64,000 nt of DNA from positions 212,769 to 276,768 of the forward strand of contig UBNQ01000016.1 of NCBI GenBank assembly GCA_900466875.1, read 5' to 3'. The DNA comes from Hyphomicrobiales bacterium. Its GTDB lineage: Bacteria; Pseudomonadota; Alphaproteobacteria; Rhizobiales; Rhizobiaceae. Below are positions 42,922-52,001 of this stretch, piece after piece. Each line of letters starts with the position of its first letter. Position 1 is the stretch's first letter. A model generated the notes under the pieces. It was not told the DNA's origin. It saw only the letters and a program-made list of their open reading frames with translations, and did no database searches. The translations under genes were made by a program, and so were the position numbers.

Positions 42922-42985
42922 CGGAATAGCTGTTGAAAAAGACGGGTATTGTTGAGCGGTTATTTAATCATCCGGAATTTGAACC

Positions 42986-43858
42986 ATGAACGCCAATCCT
43001 CTGATCAAAGCTTTTTACGACGAGCGTACGGGCAGCATCCAGTATGTGGTGAGCGATCCGGAGACTGGCGACTGCGCGATTATCGATCCGGTTCTCGACT
43101 ATGATGAAAAGTCGGGAAGCACGAAGACATCCAGCGCGGATACCATCCTCGACTATACCGCAAGCGCGCGGCTGACTGTTCAGTGGATACTGGATACGCA
43201 TCCCCACGCCGACCATTTTTCTGCGGCGACCTACCTGAAGTCAAAGACGGGTGGGGCCATAGCGATCGGCGCGAAAGTGGTCGATATCCAGAAGCTATGG
43301 CAAAAAATCTACAACATGCCGGAGATGAAGACGGATGGATCGCAATGGGACCGTCTCTTTGCCGATGGCGAGACGTTCCTCATCGGCAACATGACCTGCA
43401 GGGTGATCCATTCTCCGGGACATACGCTTGCATCGATCACCTATGTGGTCGGAGACGCCGCCTTTATCCATGACACGTTGTTCATGCCGGATAGCGGCAG
43501 TGCCCGTGCCGATTTTCCCGGCGGCAGCGCCGAAAGCCTGTGGTCCTCGGTCGAGGCGATCCTTGCTCTTCCCGATGATACGCGCTTGTTTACCGGACAC
43601 GACTATCGCCCCGATGGCCGAAAGGCTTTGTGGGAGAGCACGGTCAGGCAACAAAAGGCTGAAAATCCGCATGTTGGCCAGGGGCGGGAGGCTTTCATCC
43701 GTCTGCGCGAGGAGCGGGATGCCACTCTGCCCTTTCCGCGACTGATGCTGCATGCCCTGCAGATCAACCTGAATGCCGGACAGATGCCTGTTCCGGAAGC
43801 CAACGGAACGAGTTATCTGAAAATCCCGCTCGATGCCTTCGCCACGGACGCTTGGTAA
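42986..43858 (+). CDS. MBL-fold hydrolase, persulfide-dioxygenase/Blh-like
   Basis: 290 residues of the metallo-beta-lactamase fold, glyoxalase II-like. Metal ligands are visible: THPHADHFSAATYL near 71, HSPGHTLASITY near 143, the Asp in FIHDTLFMPDSGSARADFPG near 160-178, and FTGHDY near 210. The 'DSGSARADFPGG' block is typical of persulfide dioxygenases (ETHE1/Blh), which oxidise glutathione persulfide to sulfite using iron and oxygen. No BigR-type repressor or rhodanese is adjacent. It is in the place normally held by repC, in the same direction as repAB, but with its own upstream region. Confidence 0.85.
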   Translation: MNANPLIKAFYDERTGSIQYVVSDPETGDCAIIDPVLDYDEKSGSTKTSSADTILDYTASARLTVQWILDTHPHADHFSAATYLKSKTGGAIAIGAKVVDIQKLWQKIYNMPEMKTDGSQWDRLFADGETFLIGNMTCRVIHSPGHTLASITYVVGDAAFIHDTLFMPDSGSARADFPGGSAESLWSSVEAILALPDDTRLFTGHDYRPDGRKALWESTVRQQKAENPHVGQGREAFIRLREERDATLPFPRLMLHALQINLNAGQMPVPEANGTSYLKIPLDAFATDAW

Positions 43859-43902
43859 TCGCAGCGTCTTCTCGCTGCTTCGGCCGCGGAATTGCGCGTA
43901 AA

Positions 43903-44835
43903 CTATTGCGTCGACAGTGGAAGGTCGCGATCCCAGCGCGGCGCGGGAGAAAATTTACCGGCCAGAAAATCGATGAACGCCCGGACCTTTGCCGGCGGCC
44001 GTCTGTTGCTGGCATAGATTGCGAAGACGCCCGGCAATTCCATGACTGGCTGGTCGAGCGTGAGCGAGACTAACCTGCCGGCGCGGATCTCGTCACCCAC
44101 CAGGAAGGTCGGTTGGTAGATGATGCCCTGTCCCGCCAAGGCTGCCGCAACGAGCGCATCGCCGTTATTGGCGTGCAGATTGCCGGTTACCGGGAGGATG
44201 ATCGAACCATCGAGCCCGAAACGCCACCGATCCGGGCCGACCGAACTCGACAGCGTGTAGCCCAGGCAGTTGTGTGAGGCCAAATCCTGAAGCGAGGTCG
44301 GGATCGACCGCTTCGAAAGATAGTCGGGAGCCGCGGCGACGAGCATGCGGCAACGGGCAATTTTCCGTGCGATCAGACTCTGGTCTTCGATTTTCCCAAT
44401 GCGGATTGCGACGTCCCATCCTTCTTCCACGAGATCGACGGTACGATCGCTCAGGCCGAGGTCTACGCTTAATGCCGGATGCAAATCGGACAGTTCTGCC
44501 AGGAGCGGCACGATTTCCCTGACGCCGAAGGAAACAGGCGCGTTGACGCGAAGCGCCCCGCTCACCTCCATTCGCTCGGCGGCAGCGGCTGCGTCTGCTT
44601 CTGAAAGCTCGGCAAGAATGCGCTCGACGCTTTCCAGGTAGCGGCGGCCCGCTTCGTTCAGCGTGATCTTGCGCGTGGTACGATGCAGAAGCTTGACGCC
44701 AAGCCGATCCTCCAGCGCGCCCATGTGTTTGGTCGCCATGGTCTGAGACATGCCAAGTGACCGCGCGGCTCCCGAAAGGCTGCCAATCGCGGCTACCTTG
44801 GCGAAGACCTCCATTCCGGCAATGCGATCCAACAT
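43903..44835 (-). CDS. LysR-family transcriptional regulator
   Basis: 310 residues. ATG 44835 starts the HTH directly (MLDRIAGMEVFAKVAAIGSL, SQTMATKHMGALEDRLGVKL). The frame extends much further upstream to 45336, but that part is antisense to the GST gene. The effector domain (ALRVNAPVSFGVREIVPLL, GLSDRTVDLVEEGWDVAIRI) is of the CrgA/DsdC-like subgroup. It diverges from the GST gene at 44902 across 66 bp. That gap contains GTGAT...ATTATCAC, an inverted repeat that fits a LysR binding site, so it probably regulates the GST gene. Confidence 0.93.
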   Translation of the reverse strand: MLDRIAGMEVFAKVAAIGSLSGAARSLGMSQTMATKHMGALEDRLGVKLLHRTTRKITLNEAGRRYLESVERILAELSEADAAAAAERMEVSGALRVNAPVSFGVREIVPLLAELSDLHPALSVDLGLSDRTVDLVEEGWDVAIRIGKIEDQSLIARKIARCRMLVAAAPDYLSKRSIPTSLQDLASHNCLGYTLSSSVGPDRWRFGLDGSIILPVTGNLHANNGDALVAAALAGQGIIYQPTFLVGDEIRAGRLVSLTLDQPVMELPGVFAIYASNRRPPAKVRAFIDFLAGKFSPAPRWDRDLPLSTQ

Positions 44836-44901
44836 GACTATCTCACTCTGACGGTGTGATCTGTAATTCTTCAAAACTCGATTATCACGCTCTCGGAGTG
44901 A

Positions 44902-45930
44902 ATGCATAGTGCCTTCAATGATGGCTCGTTCCGTCGATTCGATGATGTTGGGAAGACGAACGTGCTCGTAGACGGCAAATGGACAGCTGACTGGCAACCG
45001 GTACAGGCAAAGGATGCCAAGGGTGGCTTCGTGCGCCAGACATCCAGCTTTCGGAACTGGATCACGCCTGATGGCTCTGCCGGTCCGACAGGAACGGGCG
45101 GATTTGCGGCCGACGCCGGCCGCTATCATCTCTATGTCGCGCTGATCTGCCCCTGGGCTTCGCGAACACTGATTGCCCGCAAGCTGAAGAAGCTCGATGA
45201 CCTCGTCTCCATTTCGGTGGTGGAGCCGGCACTGACAAAGGAAGGCTGGCAGTTCGGCACCTATCCCGGCGCCAGCGAGGACATCATCAACGGCGCCCGT
45301 TACATGCATGAGATCTATACCAAGGTCGACCCGCATATCACCGGCCGCGCAACGGTTCCTGTTCTGTGGGACAAGCAGACCGGCACGATCGTCAACAACG
45401 AATCGGCTGATATCCTGCGTATGTTCAACAGCGGCTTCGGCGCCCTGGCGGACGAAAGCATCGATCTTTATCCCGAGACGCTCCGGACTGAGATCGATGC
45501 ATTAAACGATCGCATTTATCCGCGTCTCAATAATGGCGTTTATCGTTCGGGCTTTGCCACCACGCAGGAAGCCTATGAAGAGGCTTTCCATGACGTATTC
45601 GCGATGCTTGACGAATTGGAGGAGATGCTCGCGGGTAAGACCTTCCTGATCGGGGAGCGCCTGACGGAAGCCGATATTCGCCTTTTTGTGACCCTCATAC
45701 GCTTCGACGCGGCCTATCATGGTCTGTTCAAGTGCAACTTGCGGCGGATCGCTGACTATTCAAACCTCAGCCGATACCTGCGCCGGATCCTGTCCACGCC
45801 GGGCATTGCGGAAACGGTCAGCATCGATCACATCAAGCGCGGCTATTACTCGATCGAAAGCCTCAATCCGACAAGGTTCATTCCTGTCGGCCCGGTTCTC
45901 GAGTTCGAGGACCTGCTGCCTTCCGCATAA
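44902..45930 (+). CDS. Glutathionyl-hydroquinone reductase / Xi-class GST
   Basis: 342 residues with the Xi-class hallmarks: active-site Cys in YHLYVALICPWASRTLIARK near 83 (CPWA), the linker GWQFGTYPGA, ATVPVLWDKQTGTIVNNESADI near 150, and C-terminal DIRLFVTLIRFDAAYHGLFK. These enzymes use GSH to reduce glutathionyl-hydroquinones and quinone adducts. GGAG precedes the ATG. It is divergent from, and likely controlled by, the LysR gene. The CPWA/H-type Cys distinguishes it from ordinary Ser/Tyr GSTs. Confidence 0.92.
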   Translation: MHSAFNDGSFRRFDDVGKTNVLVDGKWTADWQPVQAKDAKGGFVRQTSSFRNWITPDGSAGPTGTGGFAADAGRYHLYVALICPWASRTLIARKLKKLDDLVSISVVEPALTKEGWQFGTYPGASEDIINGARYMHEIYTKVDPHITGRATVPVLWDKQTGTIVNNESADILRMFNSGFGALADESIDLYPETLRTEIDALNDRIYPRLNNGVYRSGFATTQEAYEEAFHDVFAMLDELEEMLAGKTFLIGERLTEADIRLFVTLIRFDAAYHGLFKCNLRRIADYSNLSRYLRRILSTPGIAETVSIDHIKRGYYSIESLNPTRFIPVGPVLEFEDLLPSA

Positions 45931-46011
45931 CCGGCCGCGATCCATAAGCGTGCGTAAAACAACGCTCGCGACGGTTTCCGCCATCAGGCGAATATTTCAG
46001 GATTGATACGC

Positions 46012-46875
46012 ATGATCACCCAAATCCTCCTTACCACCGTCCTGCTGCCGCTTTTCCTCGGCGTGGTCATTGCGCTTGTTACCGAAGGTGCAAGCGCTCG
46101 AGGCATTTTGCTGGTTGCGCTGCTGATACCGCTGGCTGGCGCCGTTGCGAGCGTATCGATCGAGGGCTTGCCGCCGTTCCCGCCGATCGCGGCGAAGCAG
46201 AAACTCCCGCTGCTGCTGCTTATCGGCGGCGTTGTTTTCGCTATTCTCGGTGTTTTGTTGCGGCAGGTTGCAAATCGCTGGATCATCTCGCTGGTCGGCG
46301 TCGCATCGCTTGCAGCGCCTGCCTGGTGGCTGGGACGAAATGTTCTTGCCGCCAACGCGACAAAGGCGGCAACGCTTGCGGTGGTGCTCGTGATCGTGGC
46401 AATCGAAATCGCAGCCGTATCAGGCCGGCATACGCAAAAGCCTTCATCGGCTGCCATGCCTGCAGCACTGCTCGCCACGGCCATCGGAACTGCGCTTGCT
46501 GCGATCATGGGCGGCTATATCGGAATGGCGCAAATGAATGGCGCGCTGGCCGCATTGTTTGGCGGCTGGCTTCTGGTTCGCTACATTGCCTATATCCGCG
46601 GCGATGACACCGCTTTCGATCTGCAGAACTTCGCTGCGCTTTCCTTCATCTGGACTGCAGCCATGGGCGTCACGATGACCGTGCTGCTCTCGCCGAGCGC
46701 GTCACCGGCTGCGCTGGTTCTTTCGGTTCTTCCTGTCGCTGTTTTTGCCGTCATCAGCAGGCGTGGGATCGGCTTCACCGCCCAGCCGCGCTTTCTGCGA
46801 ACGCTGATGATCGGAGCGCTGACGGCGATCCCGGCGATCGCAGCCATCTTCATCGCTGTCGTAGCGGGGGAATGA
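46012..46875 (+). CDS. Polytopic membrane protein of unknown function (287 aa)
   Basis: About ten hydrophobic segments cover nearly the whole chain, including ILLTTVLLPLFLGVVIALV at the start and GALTAIPAIAAIFIAVVAG at the end. Charged loops are short. No transporter signature was recognised. ATG 46012 is used rather than TTG 46003. The stop is followed after 65 bp by the yceI gene, and the two might be co-transcribed. Substrate and role are unknown. Confidence 0.7.
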   Translation: MITQILLTTVLLPLFLGVVIALVTEGASARGILLVALLIPLAGAVASVSIEGLPPFPPIAAKQKLPLLLLIGGVVFAILGVLLRQVANRWIISLVGVASLAAPAWWLGRNVLAANATKAATLAVVLVIVAIEIAAVSGRHTQKPSSAAMPAALLATAIGTALAAIMGGYIGMAQMNGALAALFGGWLLVRYIAYIRGDDTAFDLQNFAALSFIWTAAMGVTMTVLLSPSASPAALVLSVLPVAVFAVISRRGIGFTAQPRFLRTLMIGALTAIPAIAAIFIAVVAGE

Positions 46876-46940
46876 AAACCTCATCAATCCGGCTTGCCGG
46901 TTACCATCGCCCATTACGGGCAATCTCAAAAGGAGACACC

Positions 46941-47519
46941 ATGAAACGCCTGATTTTCGCTACTGCCATCGCCGGCATGTTCATGACCGGTGCTGCATTT
47001 GCGGCTGACAGCTACGAAATCGATCCGACGCACGCATGGGTCGGCTTTAAGACGAGCCATGCTGGCTGGGCCAAGGCCCATGGCGCTTTCAAGGCGGTGT
47101 CCGGGACCATCTCTTTCGATAAGGAAGACGTCACCAAGAGCACCGTGGAAATCGCTCTTGAAGCGGCAAGCATCGACACCAACGATGAGAAGCGCAATAC
47201 CCATCTGAAAAGCCCGGACTTTTTGAACGCTGAGGAATTCCCGCAGATCACGTTCAAGAGCACGTCGATCGAAAAGACTGGTGACAAGACTGCCAAGGTA
47301 ACCGGCGATCTGACCCTGCTCGGCACGTCCAAGCCGGTCGTGCTCGACGTCACCTGGAATGCGGAATCCGCGCTTCCCTGGGATGCAAACACGATCAAGA
47401 CCGGTTTTTCGGCAACCGGTTCGTTCAACGGCGTCGACTTCGGCATCGCCAAGATGGCCTCCTTCGGCATCGGTCCGGAGATCGCACTCGACATCGATGT
47501 CGAAGCAGTCAAGAAGTGA
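46941..47519 (+). CDS. YceI family periplasmic lipid-binding protein
   Basis: 192 residues. AAAAGGAG precedes ATG 46941. Residues 1-22 are a signal peptide (LIFATAIAGMFMTGAAFA). The mature part is the YceI lipocalin-like barrel: YEIDPTHAWVGFKTSHAG near 25, DTNDEKRNTHLKSPDFLN near 88 and KVTGDLTLLGTSKPVVLDV near 125. Members bind polyprenoid or amide lipids and are often linked to stress or acid response. Transcription ends at the hairpin 47554-47582. Confidence 0.93.
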   Translation: MKRLIFATAIAGMFMTGAAFAADSYEIDPTHAWVGFKTSHAGWAKAHGAFKAVSGTISFDKEDVTKSTVEIALEAASIDTNDEKRNTHLKSPDFLNAEEFPQITFKSTSIEKTGDKTAKVTGDLTLLGTSKPVVLDVTWNAESALPWDANTIKTGFSATGSFNGVDFGIAKMASFGIGPEIALDIDVEAVKK

Positions 47520-47553
47520 AATCAGTCTCACTCAGATGAGTTGAAAAAACAGC

Positions 47554-47582
47554 GCGGTCGGCCGGATGGCCGGTCGCGTTTT
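47554..47582. terminator. Rho-independent terminator after yceI
   Basis: GCGGTCGGCC-GGAT-GGCCGGTCGC forms a 10-bp stem with two G-U pairs, followed by GTTTT and preceded by AAAAAA. With a U tract on one side and an A tract on the other it can stop transcription from both yceI and the convergent kinase gene. Confidence 0.8.
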
Positions 47583-47600
47583 GCCGTGACGCCGTACCTG

Positions 47601-48977
47601 TTACGGGAGAAATACCTGTGCCTCGAACCCGTTATCCCGGCCGCTTGCCGGTGACAGCAGCACGAGCCGGCCGTTCATCTGCGCAAGCAGCCTGTCGACG
47701 ATCGACAAGCCCAATCCCGAGCCTGCGGCTTCGGTATTTCCCCGGCTGAAACGTCTGCGGATGGACGCAAGTTCTGTCTCGGTCATTGCCGCTGCCGCAT
47801 TGACGATACGGACGCAACCGTCGTTGTCGAGAAATACTTCCACCGGCTCTCCGGGTGTGCCGTGGACGAGCGCGTTTTCGATCAGGTTGCGCATGATGAT
47901 GGCAAAGGCGTCTTCACTGAAGGGACCTGTCAATTGCGCGCCGGGGGCTTGATTGAAGACCAGGCGTGTCGGATCCGGCATGCCGCGCCGGAAGTCGGTC
48001 AAAACCATTGCCAATATGCGGCCGAGATCTGCTGGCTTTTCGGCAATACCGATCCCGGCCTCGGCGCGCGATAACTGCAGCAACTTTTCGGCAAGATGGC
48101 TGAGGCGTGTCAGCGATGCCTCCACTTGGCCTGCGCGATGGCGGCTGGAACCTTCGGTCAGTTCGGCGATCAGCATCTGTGTTTGAGCCAAAGCTCCCGC
48201 GATCGGTGTGCGCAGTTCATGCGCGCTGTTGGATGTGAACTCCCGCTCGGCGTCGAGCGCGGTTCTCAGCCGTGTCATCAACAGGTTGACGGAGATTGCG
48301 ATCGGCTGCAGCTCGCGCGGCAGCATGGACGCGTCGATCGGCTCCATGTTGCCGCCGTCTTTGGTTTCGATCTCGCGGCGCAAATCGCCGACCGGCTGAA
48401 CCGCGCGGCGAACCACCAGCCAGATCACCATGCCGCTGACCGGGATGAGGAATATGAGCGGCAGAAATAGCGCGATAGCGCCTTCCCGAACCGCTTCCTC
48501 GCGGTTTTCAAAGGCATCCGCGACCTGAATGAAGACGTGGGCACCGTCGCTGGTTGCGGTGTAGAACTGGTAGGTATCGTCTTTCCAGAAGCCGGCTTTC
48601 AGCGGGGTCTCAAAGGCCTGTTCCGGTGCGTCATGGGATCGGATCAGCACACGACCGGACGGATCACGCACCTGGTAGATGAGGTATTCGTGGTCTCCGC
48701 TGGAACTTCCCGTCTGCAACTGCTGGGGCGCGGCATTCGGGGTTCCATCGGACGGACTACCCAGCATACCGCGATGTTCGAGATCGTCGGCGACGAGCGG
48801 CACAAGCCGTTCAGCCGTATCCTGCAGCGTGCCGTCGAAAATTTCGGCAAGCTCCTCTTCCATCACCACCAGTCCTAGTCCGACCGCCAGCAGCCAGAGG
48901 AAGGTCATGGCAAACGTCAGCGACAGGATCAGCCGCCGGGTCATCGACGGGCCGGTCGAGCGGTGGAAGAGGTTCAT
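47601..48977 (-). CDS. PmrB/QseC-like sensor histidine kinase
   Basis: 458 residues. Two membrane segments (about 17-38 and 180-200) frame a sensor domain of about 140 residues. HAMP region around RRAVQPVGDLRREIE, HisKA box EFTSNSAHELRTPIAGALAQ with the phospho-His near 258, and ATPase motifs NLIENALVHGTPGEP and GSGLGLSIVDRLLAQM. It overlaps the response regulator by four bases. Position downstream of eptA-dgkA and a PmrAB-like arrangement suggest it controls lipid A modification, probably in response to envelope stress or cations. The sensor domain lacks the ExxE iron-binding motif of Salmonella PmrB as far as I can see. Confidence 0.9.
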   Translation of the reverse strand: MNLFHRSTGPSMTRRLILSLTFAMTFLWLLAVGLGLVVMEEELAEIFDGTLQDTAERLVPLVADDLEHRGMLGSPSDGTPNAAPQQLQTGSSSGDHEYLIYQVRDPSGRVLIRSHDAPEQAFETPLKAGFWKDDTYQFYTATSDGAHVFIQVADAFENREEAVREGAIALFLPLIFLIPVSGMVIWLVVRRAVQPVGDLRREIETKDGGNMEPIDASMLPRELQPIAISVNLLMTRLRTALDAEREFTSNSAHELRTPIAGALAQTQMLIAELTEGSSRHRAGQVEASLTRLSHLAEKLLQLSRAEAGIGIAEKPADLGRILAMVLTDFRRGMPDPTRLVFNQAPGAQLTGPFSEDAFAIIMRNLIENALVHGTPGEPVEVFLDNDGCVRIVNAAAAMTETELASIRRRFSRGNTEAAGSGLGLSIVDRLLAQMNGRLVLLSPASGRDNGFEAQVFLP

Positions 48978-49636
48978 TGTTCGCGCCCCAGCCGGTAGCC
49001 GATACCGCGCAGCGTGGCGATGTGGTCACGGCCCAGTTTTTTGCGCAACCGGCTGACATAGACCTCGACCGTGTTGCTCTCGATTTCCGACCCGAAAGCG
49101 TAAAGCGCCTCCTCGATCTGGGCTTTGGAAACCACGGCGCCTGGACGAGCCGACAGCGCATCGAGTACGGCCCATTCGCGGCTGGACAAGTCAATGGTGT
49201 CGCCGCTGATCGTCACACGACGGGCCGCTGCGTCTATCTCTATATCACCGACCCGCACCAGCGAAACCGGCCGTCCGCTGTAGCGACGGCTCACCGCCAG
49301 CATACGCGCTGTCAGTTCGCCGAGATTGAACGGCTTCACAAGATAGTCGTCTGCACCGCTATTCAGACCCTCGATGCGGTCCGATATCTGGTCATGCGCC
49401 GTGAGGATGATCACCGGCGTGGTGACACCGCGGGAGCGAAATTCCTTCAGGAGTGCAATGCCGCTGCCATCGGGCAGCCGAAGGTCAAGCAGGACGAGGC
49501 CATAACTGGTGGTCTCAAGTGCGCTTGTTGCCGTGTCGATCGTTTTCATCCAGTCAACGGCATGATCACCACTCGCAACATGATCGCGCACCGCTTCGCC
49601 GAGCGTTGCGTCATCTTCGACCAGAAGAACCCTCAA
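48974..49636 (-). CDS. PmrA/OmpR-family response regulator
   Basis: 220 residues from TTG 49636, with GGAG about 8 bases upstream; a longer frame to 49849 lacks conservation. Receiver: LRVLLVEDDATLGEAVRDHV at the start, Asp in LVLLDLRLPDGSG near 51, Lys in DDYLVKPFNLGEL near 101. The winged HTH has ISGDTIDLSSREWAVLDALS, then VEVYVSRLRKKLG and LRGIGYRL. OmpR-type regulators bind tandem hexamers with an 11-bp period. Two such direct repeats lie upstream of eptA (51893-51956). Confidence 0.93.
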   Translation of the reverse strand: MRVLLVEDDATLGEAVRDHVASGDHAVDWMKTIDTATSALETTSYGLVLLDLRLPDGSGIALLKEFRSRGVTTPVIILTAHDQISDRIEGLNSGADDYLVKPFNLGELTARMLAVSRRYSGRPVSLVRVGDIEIDAAARRVTISGDTIDLSSREWAVLDALSARPGAVVSKAQIEEALYAFGSEIESNTVEVYVSRLRKKLGRDHIATLRGIGYRLGREQ

Positions 49637-49731
49637 ACTGTCTGCTCCATCCCACCGCGATGTTATCTTATACCCACCGTTTAGCAGAGTGGGAGGATAA
49701 AATTCGAGGGGGGACGGTGCGTCCGCGGGGA

Positions 49732-50199
49732 TCATGGCGACATAAGTTTTGGAATGATGACGAAAGCGGCCGTCAGCCCGTTTGCCAGGAGAAGGCAGAA
49801 TACTGCGAACGAGCCAAGATCCTTCGCATGTCTGCCGGTGTCCGACCATTCCGGCGAGATACGGTCGATAATCTCCTCAATTGCGGTGTTAAGCGCCTCT
49901 GCAGCGAAAAGGCCGAGCATGACGACTGCCATCATGACATAGTCGGAGAAACTGGCGCCCACGGCTGCAAAAGCTGCGAATATCAAGCAGCCAGCGACGA
50001 TTTCATGGCAGAATGCGGTTTCACCGAGCAACCTCAAGACACCGCCCAGCGAATAGCCGAACGCTGCCTTGAGGTGCCGGCTTCCGGTCACCTTCTCGAT
50101 GGGGGACGAGGGGCTGATGGATATATGCAGCGGTTCATCAGCCTTGTTTGTGACCGGTCTTTTGACCGTTCCGATGGGGGCATAATCGGGAACGGTCAT
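49732..50199 (-). CDS. dgkA: Diacylglycerol kinase (DgkA)
   Basis: 155 residues from ATG 50199, overlapping the eptA stop by four bases. The core of DgkA is present: KAAFGYSLGGVLRLLGETAF near 46, three membrane helices, and EALNTAIEEIIDRISPEW near 105, then DTGRHAKDLGSFAV. It phosphorylates diacylglycerol. EptA leaves diacylglycerol when it takes phosphoethanolamine from phosphatidylethanolamine, so coupled expression recycles that product. The N-terminal 35 residues are an extra hydrophilic leader. Confidence 0.93.
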   Translation of the reverse strand: MTVPDYAPIGTVKRPVTNKADEPLHISISPSSPIEKVTGSRHLKAAFGYSLGGVLRLLGETAFCHEIVAGCLIFAAFAAVGASFSDYVMMAVVMLGLFAAEALNTAIEEIIDRISPEWSDTGRHAKDLGSFAVFCLLLANGLTAAFVIIPKLMSP

Positions 50200-51830
50200 G
50201 AGTTTGTCCCACCCTCTGCTTTGCGGCATGCCCCGAGCACGTCGAGGTCGGCTTTGTAGGCGGATGTTTTTACCGCCATGATCCCGAGCGCCGTATGGAA
50301 GAGGTTGTCATGCGACGCCTCTTCACCCGCACGTTTCGACAGGCAGGAGGCATCGACCGCAGCTTTCATTTCGGAGCCCTGCCAAAGCACGAACGGGATA
50401 TGCGTCTGCTGTGATGGGGCGATGATGTAGGGCGCACCATGCAGGTACAGCCCGTTTTCACCCAGCGATTCGCCGTGATCCGACATGTAGATCATTGTCG
50501 GCGCGATCTTGTCCTGGCGGGCTTTCAGAATGTCGATCACCGAGGCGAGGATGTGATCGGTGTAGAGGATGCTGTTATCGTAAGCGTTGATGACCGACTG
50601 CCGATCGCATGTCCCGAGTTCGCCGGTTTGGCATTCCGGCTTGAAACGCGCGAACTCAGGTGTGTAGCGCTGGTAATAGGCGGGGCCGTGGCTGCCGAGT
50701 TGATGCAGAACCAGGACACTGTCGCCCTTGACCTTGGACAGCCATCCATCGAGTTCGGCAACCATGCCGTCATCGAGGCATTCGTGATCCTTGCAGTAAC
50801 GCGGATCGTTGGCATCGGAGAAGGAGCGGTAGGTGGTGCGGTCGGCGACAGCTTTGCTGCCGGTATTATCGTCCCACCATTCAGTCCTGATCCCGGCATG
50901 TCCGAGCACGTCGAGCAAGTTTTCGTTCGCAAGTCCGGCACGATGGGAATAACCGCGTCGCGTCAAGTTGGAGAACATGCAAGGCACGGAGACTGCCGTC
51001 GCCGTGCCGCAGCTTGCTGTTTCCGGGAAATAGGTGATGTCGCGCTTCTTCAGCTCCGGATTGGTTTCGCGGCTATAGCCCCCAAGCGAGAAGTTTTCCG
51101 CACGAGCCGTCTCCCCGGTGACGATGACCAGCACGCGCGGCTTTCCCGAAAAAAGGGAGGATGTAACTTTCGCATCGGTACCGAGCGGCTGCGCCACGAT
51201 ATTCTTGTCGGCTTCGCTGGCGAGGGCGAAAGCCACGGCGCTGCCGATCGGCAGAAAAGGATTGAGCGTCAGGATCAGATCCTTGTGCAGCCGTGTGACG
51301 GAGGCGATGCTGCGCGCGCTGCTGAACCCGCAGGCAAGCGCCACGAGGATGAGCGGGATGATCGCCGCCAGATTCCACTTCACCTTGGAGAAAAAGTTGC
51401 GGTGCTCGACGCGGACCCAGCACACCAGAAGCGCTGGCACCAGTCCGAACACCGCCATGTGCAGAAGGTAGGCGGGGGTAACAAGATGACCGGCTTCGGA
51501 CGGCGTTGTTTGCGCGGCATTGCGGATCATATCGACATCAATGATCGTGCCGAACCTGTCCATGAACCACGACGCCGAGGCGGCGCTGAAGATCATGAGG
51601 ACCAGAACCGGTTTGAGAAGATATTTGACCGAGACGGCGATGGTGAAGGCGGCAAACAGGCAGGTCAGGCCCAATGCAAAAGCAGCGAGCGCCAGGTGAT
51701 TGTCGAAATAGCTGTAGGCGCGTGTGAAAAACGTGCGGTTGGTAAAGGCGATCAAATAAATCGCCCCAAGGACAGCGAGAGTGACGCTGCTGATCTGCGG
51801 CCGCACGACCGGTCGGGCAGGGCGGGACAT
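50196..51830 (-). CDS. eptA: Lipid A phosphoethanolamine transferase (EptA)
   Basis: 544 residues. ATG 51830 gives the usual length; GTG 51887 would lie only six bases from the proposed operator and is rejected. Five membrane segments fill residues 15-170. The periplasmic sulfatase-like domain has the catalytic Thr in VLVIVTGETARAENFSLGGY near 240, ETASCGTATAVSVPCMFSNL near 280, and YMSDHGESLGENGLYLHGAP near 420 with metal ligands. It adds phosphoethanolamine to lipid A, lowering cationic-peptide binding. It is first in the operon with dgkA and the two-component genes. Confidence 0.94.
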   Translation of the reverse strand: MSRPARPVVRPQISSVTLAVLGAIYLIAFTNRTFFTRAYSYFDNHLALAAFALGLTCLFAAFTIAVSVKYLLKPVLVLMIFSAASASWFMDRFGTIIDVDMIRNAAQTTPSEAGHLVTPAYLLHMAVFGLVPALLVCWVRVEHRNFFSKVKWNLAAIIPLILVALACGFSSARSIASVTRLHKDLILTLNPFLPIGSAVAFALASEADKNIVAQPLGTDAKVTSSLFSGKPRVLVIVTGETARAENFSLGGYSRETNPELKKRDITYFPETASCGTATAVSVPCMFSNLTRRGYSHRAGLANENLLDVLGHAGIRTEWWDDNTGSKAVADRTTYRSFSDANDPRYCKDHECLDDGMVAELDGWLSKVKGDSVLVLHQLGSHGPAYYQRYTPEFARFKPECQTGELGTCDRQSVINAYDNSILYTDHILASVIDILKARQDKIAPTMIYMSDHGESLGENGLYLHGAPYIIAPSQQTHIPFVLWQGSEMKAAVDASCLSKRAGEEASHDNLFHTALGIMAVKTSAYKADLDVLGACRKAEGGTNS

Positions 51831-51892
51831 GCTGATGATGGACAAGGAGGAGGCTCCCGGCAGTTTCTGTTGCCGGCGAAATCGCACTCGAT

Positions 51893-51956
51893 CCTGACAG
51901 TCACCTGAATGTCATAAATCTTCTCCGGGGAGCGTCACGTTCAGCCTCATGTCAGG
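51893..51956. promoter_or_regulatory. Two divergent OmpR-type direct-repeat operators upstream of eptA
   Basis: On the minus strand TTCAGG-N5-GTCAGG occupies 51893-51909, pointing to eptA. On the plus strand TTCAGC-N5-GTCAGG occupies 51940-51956, pointing to the small gene at 52002. Both are tandem hexamers with an 11-bp period, the geometry of PmrA-like response regulators. They are 30 bp apart, so one regulator could drive both divergent transcripts. Confidence 0.6.
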
Positions 51957-52001
51957 TTGGCGCCGCAGACTCCGGACTATCGGAGTAGGAGTTGGCGTTT
52001 C

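Noticed and set aside
42765..42985. Counter-transcribed regulatory RNA between repB and the missing repC
   Set aside because: In repABC plasmids such an RNA is expected here, but I could not see a terminator hairpin plus minus-strand promoter clear enough to call it.
44836..45336. N-terminal extension of the LysR frame
   Set aside because: The extension lies antisense to the GST gene, has no LysR homology, and the HTH begins directly at ATG 44835.
50439..51908. A 489-codon open frame on the plus strand
   Set aside because: It mirrors eptA, which has clear catalytic motifs. The reverse translation has no domain and a biased Arg/Gly/Asp composition.
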